DNA of 64,000 nucleotides from an uncultured Clostridia bacterium (GTDB taxonomy: Bacteria > Bacillota > Clostridia > TANB77 > CAG-508): NCBI GenBank assembly GCA_934120675.1, contig CAKOUU010000004.1, positions 1-64,000 of the forward strand, written 5' to 3'. Shown here in pieces: positions 8,697 to 18,345 of the stretch. The notes beneath the pieces were generated by a model. That model saw nothing but the letters and a program-made list of their open reading frames with translations. It did not search any database and was not told the origin of the DNA. Every line of letters begins with the position of its first letter. Within the stretch, counting starts at the first letter, position 1. The position numbers were made by a program, and so were the translations under genes.

Positions 8697-9566
8697 CTAT
8701 AAAAATATCACCTTTTGTATCTCTCTATTTTCAATTAAATCATAGATTTGTTTATTATTTTTTATATCATCAACATTTCTACCATGCATAGTAAAAATTC
8801 CTCTAACACCAGAATATAAAGCATAACGAATAGCCTCAACATCCTCTTTACTTCCAATTTCGTCACATGCTACAATTTCAGGCGCCATTGTTCTAATTAA
8901 CATATGTATTCCTCTATTTTTATCAACATTTTCTATAACATCAGTTCTGATTCCAACATCATTTTGTGGAGCTCCTTTATACATAGCTGCTATTTCTCCT
9001 CTTTCATCAACAACTCCACAATTTTTTCCTTTAAATCCAATTTCTTCAATTCCATCACTTAATCTTCTTATAATATCACGAAGAATTGTTGTTTTTCCCT
9101 TGCCTGGAGGTGCTACAATAATTGAATTATAAATCGTTTTGTTTTCTATATCAATAATTTCTCTCAAAACTCTTGTACTGCAATTTTTAACTTCTCTTGC
9201 AATTCTAAAATTTAAACTTGATATGTATTTTACATTTGTAATTTTTCCATTTTCTATAACAACAGAACCTGTTAATCCAACTCTATGTCCACCTTTTACC
9301 GTTATAAATCCCTCACAAATTTGATTTTTATATGCATATATTGAATTTTCACATAATCGTTCTACGATTCTTAATATTTCTGACTGAGGAATATTATACT
9401 GCAATAAAAAATCTCTATCTCTCAATTTCAAAATTATAGGTCTGTCCACCCTTATTCTAATTTCTTGCAATTCTTCAATTATTTTTGGATTTTCTTGAAA
9501 TAAATTAAAAAAAATTTGATAAATTTTATTTGGAAAATACATTAAAATTTCATCAATATTTTTCAT
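8697..9566 (-). CDS. spoIIIAA: Stage III sporulation protein AA, ATPase (C-terminus short)
   Basis: 289 residues. SpoIIIAA is the secretion-type ATPase of the mother cell-forespore channel complex. Visible features: the N-terminal domain EIRIRVDRPI (about residue 36), KGGHRVGLTG (about residue 91), Walker A APPGKGKTT (about residue 152; Lys replaces the usual Thr in PPGTGKTT), VVDERGEIA, and Walker B PEIVACDEIG. The chain stops at REIQKVIFL, where relatives usually continue with a further conserved strand and loop, so about 20-30 residues appear to be missing. No spoIIIAB-AH genes follow; the downstream 470 bases are empty. Start: ATG with AGGAG 11 bases upstream. It is either a decayed gene or a lineage that separated AA from the operon. 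Confidence 0.85.
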   Translation of the reverse strand: MKNIDEILMYFPNKIYQIFFNLFQENPKIIEELQEIRIRVDRPIILKLRDRDFLLQYNIPQSEILRIVERLCENSIYAYKNQICEGFITVKGGHRVGLTGSVVIENGKITNVKYISSLNFRIAREVKNCSTRVLREIIDIENKTIYNSIIVAPPGKGKTTILRDIIRRLSDGIEEIGFKGKNCGVVDERGEIAAMYKGAPQNDVGIRTDVIENVDKNRGIHMLIRTMAPEIVACDEIGSKEDVEAIRYALYSGVRGIFTMHGRNVDDIKNNKQIYDLIENREIQKVIFL

Positions 9567-9624
9567 TTTAGTTAATTCTCCTATATAAATATTTAATAAA
9601 ATTAGTATATAAACTTTTATTTAA

Positions 9625-9804
9625 TATGCATATAGTTTTATAATTTTTGAATATGATTGGAGCAATATTAAAATTTTTTAGATAAATTTATGGAAAGAGT
9701 TCATGTCAAACGAAGTGCAGACTAAATGGAAGAGCGCCATAAATTTATCTTAGAAATTTTTATATTGCATATTGAGTCGAAAAAATTATAAAACTATATG
9801 CATA
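9625..9804. repeat. Long fold-back element A
   Basis: Outer arms 9625-9648 and 9781-9804 are perfect 24-bp complements. Inner arms (about 9662-9693 and 9737-9768) pair at about 29 of 32 positions. The loop is 9694-9736. The inner arms and loop are homologous to the reverse complement of the element at 59760-60232 (both contain ATGGAAAG.GTTCA.GTC and GACTAA.TGGAA). It ends inside the leader of the VanW-like gene. No protein is encoded. Confidence 0.8.
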
Positions 9805-9890
9805 AAATATATATTATACTTCATTTTATTATATTCAAATTAATGGTATTTTATTACTATTTTTTGTACATACTAATACTGGTGATTAAA

Positions 9891-10631
9891 TTGAAAAAAA
9901 ATAAAATAATAATTTTGATTATAATATTAATAATAGGCATCTCTGTAGGAATCTATTTTATATTTAAAACCAAAAATAAAAATACTACAACAAAATATTC
10001 AGCAAGTAAAACTTCAACAAATGAAGAGCAAAACAATACATCTATAAGTACTAATACTTTAAATTCAACCCAAAATAATATTGCTGAAAACAATACAGTT
10101 AACAATAATCAAAATAATGTAGATTCCAATGTTACACAAGTCCCAGCAGAACCACCTATAGTAGAGCCACCCAAAGAAGAAACTATTGCATCTTTTACTA
10201 CAAAAATATATAACAAAGATTCTGCTAGGCAAAATAATATAGCCATTACTACCTCAAAGCTAAATGATACAATTGTAAAAAATGGTTCAAATTTTTCTTT
10301 TTGCAATACGGTTGGTCCTGCAACTTCTGCAAAAGGATATCAAGAAGCTGATATATTTGACAAAGATGGTAATAAAAAGAAAGGCCTTGGTGGTGGCAAT
10401 TGCCAGGTAAGTACTACATTATATAATGCAGTTTTAAAAATTTCCAGTTTACAAGTAACCGAAAGACATGAACACAGTAACAAAGTCCCATATATAAAAA
10501 ACGGAAAAGATGCTGCTGTTGCATATGGTAGTTATGATTTTAAGTTTAAAAATAATTCTGGATTCGATATAAAAATAAAAGCAACTGCTACAGCAAACAA
10601 TGTAACAATTACTTTAAATAAAATCTATTAA
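9891..10631 (+). CDS. VanW-family secreted/membrane-anchored protein
   Basis: 246 residues from the TTG at 9891, chosen because GGTGAT precedes it and the product then begins with Lys residues and a membrane helix (KKNKIIILIIILI). In-frame ATGs at 9843 and 9798 would prepend hydrophobic residues overlapping the fold-back element. After the helix comes a Asn/Thr/Ser-rich linker with a proline segment (PAEPPIVEPPKEE). The VanW domain follows from about residue 95: NGSNFSFCNTVGPATSAKGY, GGGNCQVSTTLYNAVL, ERHEHS and VPY. VanW was named from vancomycin clusters; the function is unknown and is cell-wall associated. It converges on the next gene with only 12 bases between stops. Confidence 0.85.
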   Translation: MKKNKIIILIIILIIGISVGIYFIFKTKNKNTTTKYSASKTSTNEEQNNTSISTNTLNSTQNNIAENNTVNNNQNNVDSNVTQVPAEPPIVEPPKEETIASFTTKIYNKDSARQNNIAITTSKLNDTIVKNGSNFSFCNTVGPATSAKGYQEADIFDKDGNKKKGLGGGNCQVSTTLYNAVLKISSLQVTERHEHSNKVPYIKNGKDAAVAYGSYDFKFKNNSGFDIKIKATATANNVTITLNKIY

Positions 10632-10643
10632 ATTTATAACCCT

Positions 10644-11750
10644 CTATTTTCCTACTATAAACGCATTTGGTAAATATCTTTCACCTATAGGAGTAGATGT
10701 TTTATTTACAACTTTTCCATTATAATACATTGTAGCAGAAGAGCCTCCATCAAGGTTTGCTGCATTATACGCATTATATCTATTAAAGATATTTTGCATT
10801 TCTAACAAATTAGTACCTATACTATATCCCGGTTGTCTACCATCAACTACAACAAATATAAATGTACCATCTTTTCTTTGTCCTATACCCATTCTAGGAT
10901 GTATTCCACCAGAGTTTGAATTTTTTATTTGATTATTTCCATTTACAATTAAATATGGTCCAAACTCTATTGCTGATTCTATTCCTGCGTTCATAGCTTG
11001 TTGATATGTATACTTTCCAAGTACTAATTTTTTATCTGTAGATAGTCCAATTAAACTATATTTCGTACTTTTATTTCCATACAACAACTTTTTATTTATA
11101 ATAGTTGCATCACATAATACATTACCTGCTCCAACTCCACCATCATCAGCGAATCCTCCTGCATTTATTCCTGCTATAGCATTGTTGTTTTTAACAATTT
11201 CACTCAATTTTGAGCCTCTATTTGATTTTCTTGCATCTACCAATTTTACCTTTGTTGCATCAGGTATTGTCATTACATATCCAACATAATTTTTTCCTGT
11301 TATTTTTTCAACTTTTATATCATCATTTGTTTCATTGGTATTTATTTTTATTTCATTTGAATTAGAATCTTCATTATTTTGAACTTCTAACTTACTCATT
11401 ATTTCTTGTATTTCCTCATCTGACAAGAACCATGTTGCTAAATATTGATGGTTCATTGTAGACATTGCTGTAACAACCCATAATTCTTTGTACTTTTGGA
11501 ATAATGATGTTTTAAAAAATAGAAATATAAATATTGCAAACAATAAAAATAACGCTATAATTATTTTTATAAATTTAAATATTCTTTGTTTTATAGTTTT
11601 CTTTTTCTTATGTTTTCCTTTTGTTTTTTTATTTTTACTATCTAGTTTAAAATTTTCTTCGTTTATTTGTTCATTTTCTTGTTCTTCATGTAATTTATAT
11701 TCATTATTTAATATTACATTTGTTACTGTATCTAAATCTTGCTTTTGCAT
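10644..11750 (-). CDS. Phosphodiester glycosidase (NAGPA) domain membrane protein
   Basis: 368 residues. The N-terminal ~50 residues are acidic then Lys-rich, followed by a membrane helix (about residues 60-82). The extracytoplasmic domain resembles the NAGPA/exopolysaccharide family (PF09992): AGINAGGFADDGG (about residue 193), IEFGPYLIVNG, HPRMGIGQRKDGTFIFVVVD (about 284-303) and NLDGGSSATMYYNG near the end. Family members remove or process sugar phosphodiesters on the cell surface. The long cytoplasmic tail is unusual but common in Clostridia paralogues. Start: ATG after AGAGGAAAAAAG. Confidence 0.88.
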   Translation of the reverse strand: MQKQDLDTVTNVILNNEYKLHEEQENEQINEENFKLDSKNKKTKGKHKKKKTIKQRIFKFIKIIIALFLLFAIFIFLFFKTSLFQKYKELWVVTAMSTMNHQYLATWFLSDEEIQEIMSKLEVQNNEDSNSNEIKINTNETNDDIKVEKITGKNYVGYVMTIPDATKVKLVDARKSNRGSKLSEIVKNNNAIAGINAGGFADDGGVGAGNVLCDATIINKKLLYGNKSTKYSLIGLSTDKKLVLGKYTYQQAMNAGIESAIEFGPYLIVNGNNQIKNSNSGGIHPRMGIGQRKDGTFIFVVVDGRQPGYSIGTNLLEMQNIFNRYNAYNAANLDGGSSATMYYNGKVVNKTSTPIGERYLPNAFIVGK

Positions 11751-11832
11751 CTTTTTTCCTCTCGTATTTTTATTATTTTAACATTTATTTGCAATATTAT
11801 AGAAATACTTTCAACATTTCTACCTCTGCCAA

Positions 11833-12690
11833 TTAAACATCATCTTTTGATTTTTTTCTAATATTTTTTAAAGTTTTATTAAGCTCTGCACCCAAAAATA
11901 ATGAATAAAAACAAGAATATGTCCACATCATTATTAGCATCAATGTTGTCAAGCTTCCATAAGTTATAGAAAATCCCTTAAAAATATCTAAGTATTTAGA
12001 AAATACAAATGATATAATATTTAAGGCAAGTGCACCAAATATTGCACCAGGAATCTGGCTTTTAAATGTCACTTTATGTTTTGGCATAAATCTATATAAA
12101 AATAAGAATATAATAAATGTTGCCAAAATAAATCCTAGTTCTGTTACGACTTGTGAAAAAGTACTAAAATTTTCTAATGCTCCAAAGTGTTGTTGCATCA
12201 ATGATTTTAAGCTGTTTCCAAAAACTAATAAGACCATTCCTAACATTATTAAGACAATAAATATTACTGTTTCTATTAATGCCATTATTCTTAAATATAT
12301 AACTGATTTTTCGCTATCTTCTCCTGTATTATATACAGAATGAAGCCCTTTTGTTAATGCAAATAAGCCCTTTCCAGCTGACCATAACGTAAATATAATT
12401 GATACTGATATTGTTCCAATTGATTTTGAATATACTTCTCTTACTATCCCTATTACAAACTCATTCATACTTGATGGTATTATTTTTGAAATTGCATCAA
12501 ATAATGTCTGTTGTTGTATATTTGTATATTGTATCAATGTTATTAGCAATATGACAAATGGTATAAATGATAATATTGTATAATATGAACATTGAGCCGA
12601 ATATTCACTTATATGGTCATCTCCACTATTTTTTAAAATCATATTAAATTGTTTCATTCTTTTAGAAATCTTCAATCTTATTTTTTCCAT
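11833..12690 (-). CDS. YihY/BrkB-family inner membrane protein
   Basis: 285 residues with six or so membrane helices. The family hallmark stretch near the N-terminus reads AQCSYYTILSFIPFVILL (about residues 32-49). Further signatures are SAGKGLFALTKGL (about 105) and YGSLTTLMLIMMWTYSC (about 244). The family was once annotated as RNase BN; that activity belongs to another protein, and the role here is unknown. Start: ATG with AAGGGAAG upstream. Confidence 0.9.
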   Translation of the reverse strand: MEKIRLKISKRMKQFNMILKNSGDDHISEYSAQCSYYTILSFIPFVILLITLIQYTNIQQQTLFDAISKIIPSSMNEFVIGIVREVYSKSIGTISVSIIFTLWSAGKGLFALTKGLHSVYNTGEDSEKSVIYLRIMALIETVIFIVLIMLGMVLLVFGNSLKSLMQQHFGALENFSTFSQVVTELGFILATFIIFLFLYRFMPKHKVTFKSQIPGAIFGALALNIISFVFSKYLDIFKGFSITYGSLTTLMLIMMWTYSCFYSLFLGAELNKTLKNIRKKSKDDV

Positions 12691-12780
12691 TGTTCTTCCC
12701 TTTACTTTTAACTTATTTTTTCAAAAATCTTTCACAAATCAATTTTTTTAGAAATTTAATAACTTCTATATTATTCTATT

Positions 12781-13605
12781 TTATTTAGTTTCTTTTTTAT
12801 TCTTTATTTTTGTCTTTTTAGGTAATTCTTTTAAATCTCCAACTTTATCAATAATTTCTCGTTTTTGCTTATTCATATTTTCTTTGAATTCATCTGTTTG
12901 TTCTTCAACTTGTCTTTTAATTTCTTCTTTTTTTTCTTTAATTTTAATCTTGATTGATTGAACTTTTGGGTATGCTTCTAATAATCTTCTATATAATCCA
13001 GATTTGTTTAGTAATGCCTCTTTTACCTTATTTGTTATTTCTTCAGTATTGTCTAGACTCTTTCCAAATTCTTTTGTTGTTTTTCCAACAAATCTTATAA
13101 CATTAGTTGAAATTATATTATCTAATAAAAATATTGTTAATAATGCTCCTGATATTATATTTAATTCAAGTTCTGGTAATGCTTCAATTTTTCCTATTAA
13201 GAATGGATTTGAAACGTACATTATAAACATTCCTAATAAACCGAATGGAATTATTGTATTTAAACATACTCTTCCATTTATGTTGAATTTTCTTTGACTA
13301 TAGTCCCACCATCTTGCATGATAAATTTTTTCCATAACATAACTTGTTAAATATTCTAGTGTTCCACATACAAGTATTGCCATTACAAATAGAGCAAATG
13401 GATCTGGTACATATTTTTTTAATAAAAAAGTTATTAATATTGCTCCTGTTCCATATATAGGGCAATATGGTCCTATTAAAAATCCTCTATTTATAAATTT
13501 CTTTTTTTCAATTAATTTTCCTACTACTTCCATACACCATCCTGCAACAGAATATGTTAGAAATAACAAGAAATATACTCTTATATCTATTCCAAATATT
13601 ACCAT
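12781..13605 (-). CDS. Putative ABC-transporter permease-like membrane protein (PF06541, CmpB type)
   Basis: 274 residues. Five to six membrane helices occupy residues 8-170, with the family signatures SVAGWCMEVVG (about 19), NRGFLIGPYCPIYGTGA (about 39) and ARWWDYSQRKFNINGRVCL (about 97). A ~90-residue Lys/Glu-rich cytoplasmic coiled-coil tail follows. Despite the family name, no ATP-binding partner is adjacent and transport has not been shown. Start: ATG after CGGAGGAAAG. Its promoter region contains two tandem 44-bp repeats. Confidence 0.85.
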   Translation of the reverse strand: MVIFGIDIRVYFLLFLTYSVAGWCMEVVGKLIEKKKFINRGFLIGPYCPIYGTGAILITFLLKKYVPDPFALFVMAILVCGTLEYLTSYVMEKIYHARWWDYSQRKFNINGRVCLNTIIPFGLLGMFIMYVSNPFLIGKIEALPELELNIISGALLTIFLLDNIISTNVIRFVGKTTKEFGKSLDNTEEITNKVKEALLNKSGLYRRLLEAYPKVQSIKIKIKEKKEEIKRQVEEQTDEFKENMNKQKREIIDKVGDLKELPKKTKIKNKKETK

Positions 13606-13627
13606 TTTCTTTCCTCCGTTTTATTAT

Positions 13628-13715
13628 AATTTTAAATCTTTATACTTGACAATATTATCAAAGTATTAAAAAATTTTAAATCTTTATACTTGATAATAGT
13701 ATCTAAGTATTAAAA
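13628..13715. repeat. Tandem 44-bp direct repeat in promoter region
   Basis: Units 13628-13671 and 13672-13715 are identical except about four positions. Each holds a near-palindrome ATACTTGA..TCAAGTAT-like core. They lie directly upstream of the membrane-protein gene starting at 13605 and downstream of recG. Confidence 0.8.
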
Positions 13716-13743
13716 ATTTTAAATTTCATATGCAATATAATTA

Positions 13744-15802
13744 TTATATCTCGATTCTATCTGTAAATTTGTTTTTAACTGATATTTTTAATAACCTATT
13801 TTCTTCTTTTTCTAATTTAGGGTCTTTATTTACAATTTTTACTGCTGCTTCCTGAGCCAATTTTAAAATATCCATGTCTGTAAACAAATTAGCAATTTTA
13901 AAATCTGGAATACCATGTTGCATTGTACCAAAGAAATCTCCTGAACCTCTTAGTTCCAAGTCCTTTTGAGAAATAAGGAAACCATCATTAGTTTCACACA
14001 TAATTTTCATTCTTTCTTTAGTATTTTGTCCTTTTCCCTTAAATTTTAAAACACAATATGATTTATACTCACCACGGCCAACTCTTCCACGCAACTGATG
14101 TAATTGTGCTAATCCAAATCTTTCTGCATCTTCAATTACCATTATATTTGCATTTGGAACATCAACACCCACCTCAATTACAGTTGTTGAAATAAGTATA
14201 TCTATTTCCTTGTTTTTGAATCTTTCCATTATTTCGTCTTTTTCTTTTGGTCTCATTTTTCCATGTATATATTCGACTCTGTAATCAGGGAATGTCTCTT
14301 CTTTACATTTTTCATATAATGATGTAACTGCTTTTAAATCTGTGTCCTCTTCTTCACTTTCTTCAACCAATGGACAAACAATATAGGCCTGTCTACCTTC
14401 GTCAATTTGTTTTTTTATAAAATTATTGATTCTTTCTTCCATTCTATTTGTAACTGCAAATGTCTCTATTGTCTTTCTATTTGGTGGAAGTTCGTCAATT
14501 ATTGATATGTCCAAGTCACCATATAAAATTAATGCAAGTGTTCTTGGAATTGGTGTTGCAGACATAACTAAAACATCTGGATTTTGGCCTTTTTGTGCAA
14601 TTTTTGTTCTTTGCTTTACTCCAAATCTATGTTGCTCATCTGTAACAACTAGACCCAAATTTTTAAATTCTACATTTTCTTCTAGCATTGCATGTGTCCC
14701 AATTAATATATCAATTTCACCATTTTTCAAACGTTCTAAAATATCTTCTTTTTTCTTTTTGCTGATACCTGATATTAATAATTCACATTTTATATCAAAT
14801 TGATTTAGCATTTTTTCAAAGTTAACCATATGTTGTGTTGCAAGTATTGCTGTTGGTGCTAAAATCGCTGCTTGATATCCAGATTTTACGGCTTTGTATG
14901 CAGAAATCATTGCAACAACTGTTTTTCCAGAGCCAACATCACCTTGTAAAAGCCTATTCATTGATTTTTCTGATTCCATATTTTCATCAATTTCTTGTAA
15001 CACTCTTAATTGTGCTTTTGTTAATTTGAATGGCAATGTGTTTATTACATCTGACATCTTTACATTTTTGTCAAACGTAATTCCCTTTTTATCTGTTAAA
15101 TTATTATTTTTTAATTGAAGTAATGCCAATTGAGTTGTTAGCAATTCTTCAAAAACTAATCTTCTTCTTGCCTTTTTAAAGTCCTCAAAATCATGTGGAA
15201 AATGTATATCATAATTTGCCTTGTTTGCATTTTCTAATTTGTATTCATTTAATATATAATCTGGTAAAGTCTCTGGCAAACCACCTTGTTCCTTGACTTT
15301 TTGTAATCCGTTTTCAATTATTTTTCTTAAAGTATTTTGGGTTAAACTATATGTCAATGGATAAATTGGTATTATTTTTCCAGTATTATTTGAATTTTCT
15401 ATCTCGTCAAATACAGGGGAATTCATGCTTATTTTTCCATATTGAAACTCAACTTTTCCATAAAATCTGTATTTTTTTCCGTATTTGGAATTTTGATTTT
15501 AGGTATGGTTGATTGAACCATGTTATTACTGCTTGTCCTGTTTCGTCAATAACTGCAAGCCTTTGTATTGTTCTGCCTTTACTTATTCTACTATCTACTA
15601 GTCTTGACATTGCTACTGCTTCTATTAATGCAACTTCTCCATTTGCACATTCACATATATTTTTCGGCTTACTTCTGTCTTCATATCCTCTAGGATAATA
15701 TGTAATTAAATCTTCAACATTGAATATTCCTATCTTATTTAGGAGTTTTACCTTTTGCGGTCCTACTCCTTTTATATATTTTACATCTTCTGTTAAATTC
15801 AT
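13744..15802 (-). CDS. recG: ATP-dependent DNA helicase RecG, split by a +1 shift at CGG
   Basis: Two adjoining frames make one RecG of 685 residues, the normal length. RecG remodels stalled replication forks and Holliday junctions. Codons 1-107 (15802-15482) hold the wedge domain (KYIKGVGPQKVKLLNKIGI; YYPRGYEDRS; TWFNQPYLK). Codon 108 would be CGG; as a triplet the frame ends 16 codons on at TGA. If CGGA (15481-15478) is read as one codon, the chain continues KKYRFYGKVEF and runs to 13744. It then includes Walker A GDVGSGKTVVA, DEQHRFG (motif II), SATPIPRTLAL and GRVGRGEYKSYC. So an otherwise intact gene has one extra base exactly at an in-frame CGG. It is a pseudogene, a sequence error or a recoding site; the first ATG in the second frame (15426) has no good ribosome binding site. 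Confidence 0.93.
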
Positions 15803-15818
15803 TTTTTATCTCCATTTT

Positions 15819-15890
15819 TTAGGGATTGGGGGACGGGTCTTTAATCCCTAAAAATTTTTCGGGATTAAAGACCCGTCCCCCAATCCCTAA
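15819..15890. repeat. Perfect 30-bp inverted repeat, GGGGGACGGGTC family
   Basis: Arms 15819-15848 and 15861-15890 are exact complements (AGGGATTGGGGGACGGGTCT at the core) around a 12-base A/T loop. Related partial copies occur at 18303-18345 and 54731-54765. It lies between the metallophosphoesterase stop and the recG start, so it probably also ends or attenuates transcription. Confidence 0.9.
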
Positions 15891-15893
15891 TTT

Positions 15894-16586
15894 TTATATT
15901 TTCAATAATTTGAAATCAAGACCATCACTACTTACTAATTTATATTCGATTCCATCAATATTTCCTTCTACTGCATCTTGTATTGAATTTGCATGTAGAT
16001 GCCCATAATAGCATCTTTTTATATTATATTTTTTCAAAAGTCTAGTGTAATCTGTATTCATATAATTTTTTGTTAGCGGTGGATAATGCATAAACACTAT
16101 GATTTTTTTATCTTCTCCATATTTTGATATTCCATCTTGTATTGATAATTCTAATCTTGCAACTTCTCTTTTCGTTAATCTAATATCCTCTTGGTCTTCT
16201 GATATATTCCATCCCTTTGTCCCTGCTATTATTTTATTTTCGAATTCATAACTGTTATTATACAAAAAATCTATGTTTTCAAAGTCTTGTTCTTGTATGT
16301 ATCTTCTCATACTTGTTACTGTTGTCCACCAGTAGTCATGATTTCCTTTTAATAAGATTTTTTGTCCTGGTAAATTGTTTATAAATTCAAAATCTTTGTC
16401 TGTTTCATCTAAGTACATTGCCCACGAAAAGTCTCCTGGCAATATTACCATATCTTCTGGTTTTACTTTTGATAGCCAGTCTTGTTTGATTTTTTCTTCA
16501 TATTTTTGCCAATTTTCCCCAAATATGTCCATTGGTTTATTTGTGTTGAATGATAAGTGTAGGTCTCCTATTACATATATTGCCAC
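15894..16586 (-). CDS. Calcineurin-like metallophosphoesterase
   Basis: 230 residues from a GTG start at 16586 with AGGAAG 7 bases upstream. All metal-site blocks are present: GDLHL (residues 7-11), GDFSWA (about 52), GNHDYWW (about 80), FMHYPP (about 162) and YGHLHA (about 192). It is a cytoplasmic dinuclear-metal phosphoesterase; the Clostridia family is generally annotated only as a serine/threonine-phosphatase-like protein, substrate unknown. It lies upstream of recG on the same strand, separated by the 72-base palindrome. Confidence 0.92.
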   Translation of the reverse strand: MAIYVIGDLHLSFNTNKPMDIFGENWQKYEEKIKQDWLSKVKPEDMVILPGDFSWAMYLDETDKDFEFINNLPGQKILLKGNHDYWWTTVTSMRRYIQEQDFENIDFLYNNSYEFENKIIAGTKGWNISEDQEDIRLTKREVARLELSIQDGISKYGEDKKIIVFMHYPPLTKNYMNTDYTRLLKKYNIKRCYYGHLHANSIQDAVEGNIDGIEYKLVSSDGLDFKLLKI

Positions 16587-16737
16587 TATTTCACTTCCTT
16601 TCCTTATGTCATATAAAAGTTTTATATATTATTATTTTATGTTGCTAAATATTTTTATTTATTTTACTCGTCTGTTTTTATTCTTTCTATAGTTTACAAT
16701 ATTTTTCTTTAATTGTCTATAATTGGTTTTCATAAAG

Positions 16738-16766
16738 TTGCTTTTTTTATAAAAATGTATTATAAT
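16738..16766 (+). promoter_or_regulatory. SigA-type promoter for the 130-residue orphan gene
   Basis: TTGCTT (16738-16743), 17-base spacer, TATAAT (16761-16766), on the plus strand 34 bases before the ATG. Confidence 0.75.
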
Positions 16767-16799
16767 GTATGCATACTAAAAATTTAGGAGGGGCATACT

Positions 16800-17192
16800 A
16801 TGGCAAAAGGAGAGGAATTAAACGAAGAAGAAATGTTTAAAAAAATTTCCCTTGCATTTCAAAATCACAAAGGAAATGAAAAGTCTCTTGGAGAATATCG
16901 GTTGTTAACATTTGACACCAGTTATTCTGTAAAAGATTTTACTGATTTAATATTTAATCCAATTTTAGGATTGAATAATGATCTTATTAAGCAAATCTCA
17001 CTCCGTTCAGCCTCAAGTAAGGAATGGATAAAGAGAGTGAATCAATTGAAAAAAATCTATTTTTCAATTCGTTCAATCAAAACAGCATCTAATTATAAAA
17101 AAGCAATACAAATATCAATAGAATTAAGGGGAAATGGAATTGGTAGCAACATTAATGATACAAAACCTTTAATAGTGATAAAATTGTATTAA
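16800..17192 (+). CDS. Orphan 130-residue protein with foreign-looking codon use
   Basis: ATG at 16800 with AGGAGGGG 6 bases upstream and a good SigA-type promoter. The product is soluble, with an acidic N-terminus (GEELNEEEMFKK), a hydrophobic patch (FTDLIFNPILGL) and a basic C-terminal half. I do not recognise a family. Codon use departs from its neighbours: CTC, CGT, AGG, TTG, AAG and GTG occur, and codon 34 is an in-frame CGG read as Arg (EYRLL). If CGGT were read as four bases the frame would stop two codons later, so this gene is read normally or is not adapted to this host. It is closed by a perfect bidirectional terminator. Recent transfer is likely. Confidence 0.7.
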   Translation: MAKGEELNEEEMFKKISLAFQNHKGNEKSLGEYRLLTFDTSYSVKDFTDLIFNPILGLNNDLIKQISLRSASSKEWIKRVNQLKKIYFSIRSIKTASNYKKAIQISIELRGNGIGSNINDTKPLIVIKLY

Positions 17193-17200
17193 ATTTGCCC

Positions 17201-17233
17201 AAAAGTACCAATTTACTTAAAATTGGTACTTTT
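17201..17233. terminator. Bidirectional terminator
   Basis: A perfect 14-bp stem (17201-17214 with 17220-17233, AAAAGTACCAATTT) with a 5-base loop and T-rich flanks on both sides. It serves the plus-strand orphan and the minus-strand tsaD. Confidence 0.92.
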
Positions 17234-17237
17234 CTAT

Positions 17238-18230
17238 TTATAATTTTAAATTAGGAACAGCATTTAAATCCAATTCATCTCTTTTTCCTTTAACAAAATT
17301 GTAATATCCTGCTGATGCTATCATTGCAGCATTGTCTGTACATATTTTTAAATCTGGCATATATACTTTTATGCCTTTTTTCTCCAAATTCAAAAATTCT
17401 TTTCTTATATAACTATTTGCAGAAACTCCACCTGCTAATGCAACTGTTTTTAATCCAGTTTGTTCTAATGCCTTTTCTGCATTTTCTAACAAAATTTCTG
17501 TTACCGTTTTTTCGAAACTTGCACATAAATCAGCTTTGTTTATATCTGGTGTTTTATGATGTAAATTTATTACTGCTGTTTTTATTCCACTAAAGCTAAA
17601 ATCTAAATTATCAAAATGTGTTTTTGGTAATTCTATTGCATTTGGATTTCCTTCTTTTGCAAGCTTGTCAACTTTTGGGCCTCCTGGATATCCAAGCCCA
17701 ACAACTCTTGCAACCTTGTCAAATGCTTCACCAATTGCATCATCTCTTGTTTTTCCTAAAACTTCAAATTCTGTATAATCTTTTACATGTACTAATTGTG
17801 TATTTCCACCTGATGTCATCACACACAAGAATGGCGGTTTTAGTTCTGGATATGTAATATAATTTGCCGCAATATGTCCTTGAATGTGATTTACTCCAAC
17901 TAACGGTTTATTTATTGCAAAACTTAATGCTTTTGCATATGATAGGCCTACTAGTAAAGCTCCTACAAGTCCTGGTCCATATGTAGGAGTAATTGCATCT
18001 ATATCTTCAAATTTCACATTTGCTTCTTCTAATGCTTTTTTTGTTACTCTTGATATTGCTTCAATATGGTTTCTTGATGCTATTTCTGGAACTACGCCTC
18101 CATATTTTTCGTGTATTGGTATTTGTGTGTCTATTATGTTTGATAAAATTTCTCTTCCGTTTTTGACTACTGATACTGATGTTTCGTCACAACTTGATTC
18201 TATCCCTAATGTTAATATGTCTTTTTTCAT
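17238..18230 (-). CDS. tsaD: tRNA N6-adenosine threonylcarbamoyltransferase
   Basis: 330 residues. TsaD moves threonylcarbamoyl from TC-AMP to A37 of ANN-decoding tRNAs together with TsaB/E. The ASKHA-fold signatures are [14 protein letters not shown] (residues 9-22), [10 protein letters not shown] (about 49) and [20 protein letters not shown] (about 81-100), with metal-binding HIQGH near 113. TSGGNTQLV (about 139) and [13 protein letters not shown] (about 265) are also seen. TsaB and TsaE are not in this window. Start: ATG with AAAGGAAG upstream. Confidence 0.97.
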   Translation of the reverse strand: MKKDILTLGIESSCDETSVSVVKNGREILSNIIDTQIPIHEKYGGVVPEIASRNHIEAISRVTKKALEEANVKFEDIDAITPTYGPGLVGALLVGLSYAKALSFAINKPLVGVNHIQGHIAANYITYPELKPPFLCVMTSGGNTQLVHVKDYTEFEVLGKTRDDAIGEAFDKVARVVGLGYPGGPKVDKLAKEGNPNAIELPKTHFDNLDFSFSGIKTAVINLHHKTPDINKADLCASFEKTVTEILLENAEKALEQTGLKTVALAGGVSANSYIRKEFLNLEKKGIKVYMPDLKICTDNAAMIASAGYYNFVKGKRDELDLNAVPNLKL

Positions 18231-18302
18231 TTTTTATGCTTCCTTTCATTTTGTATTAAAAATATAATATATGTGCCTAAATATCTACTTTAAAACTTTG
18301 AA

Positions 18303-18345
18303 AAAAATAGAGGGATTTTTGTCCTGTCCCCCAATCCCGTTTTTT
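18303..18345. repeat. Degenerate copy of the GGGGGACGGG palindrome
   Basis: GAGGGATTTTTGTCCTGTCC followed by CCCAATCCC resembles one arm of the 15819-15890 palindrome with changes. It sits between the M50 protease stop and the tsaD start. Confidence 0.6.

Noticed and set aside
15426..15482. Independent second recG gene starting at 15426
   Set aside because: There is no ribosome binding site, and conserved RecG residues (GKKYRFYGKVEF) precede that ATG in the same frame.
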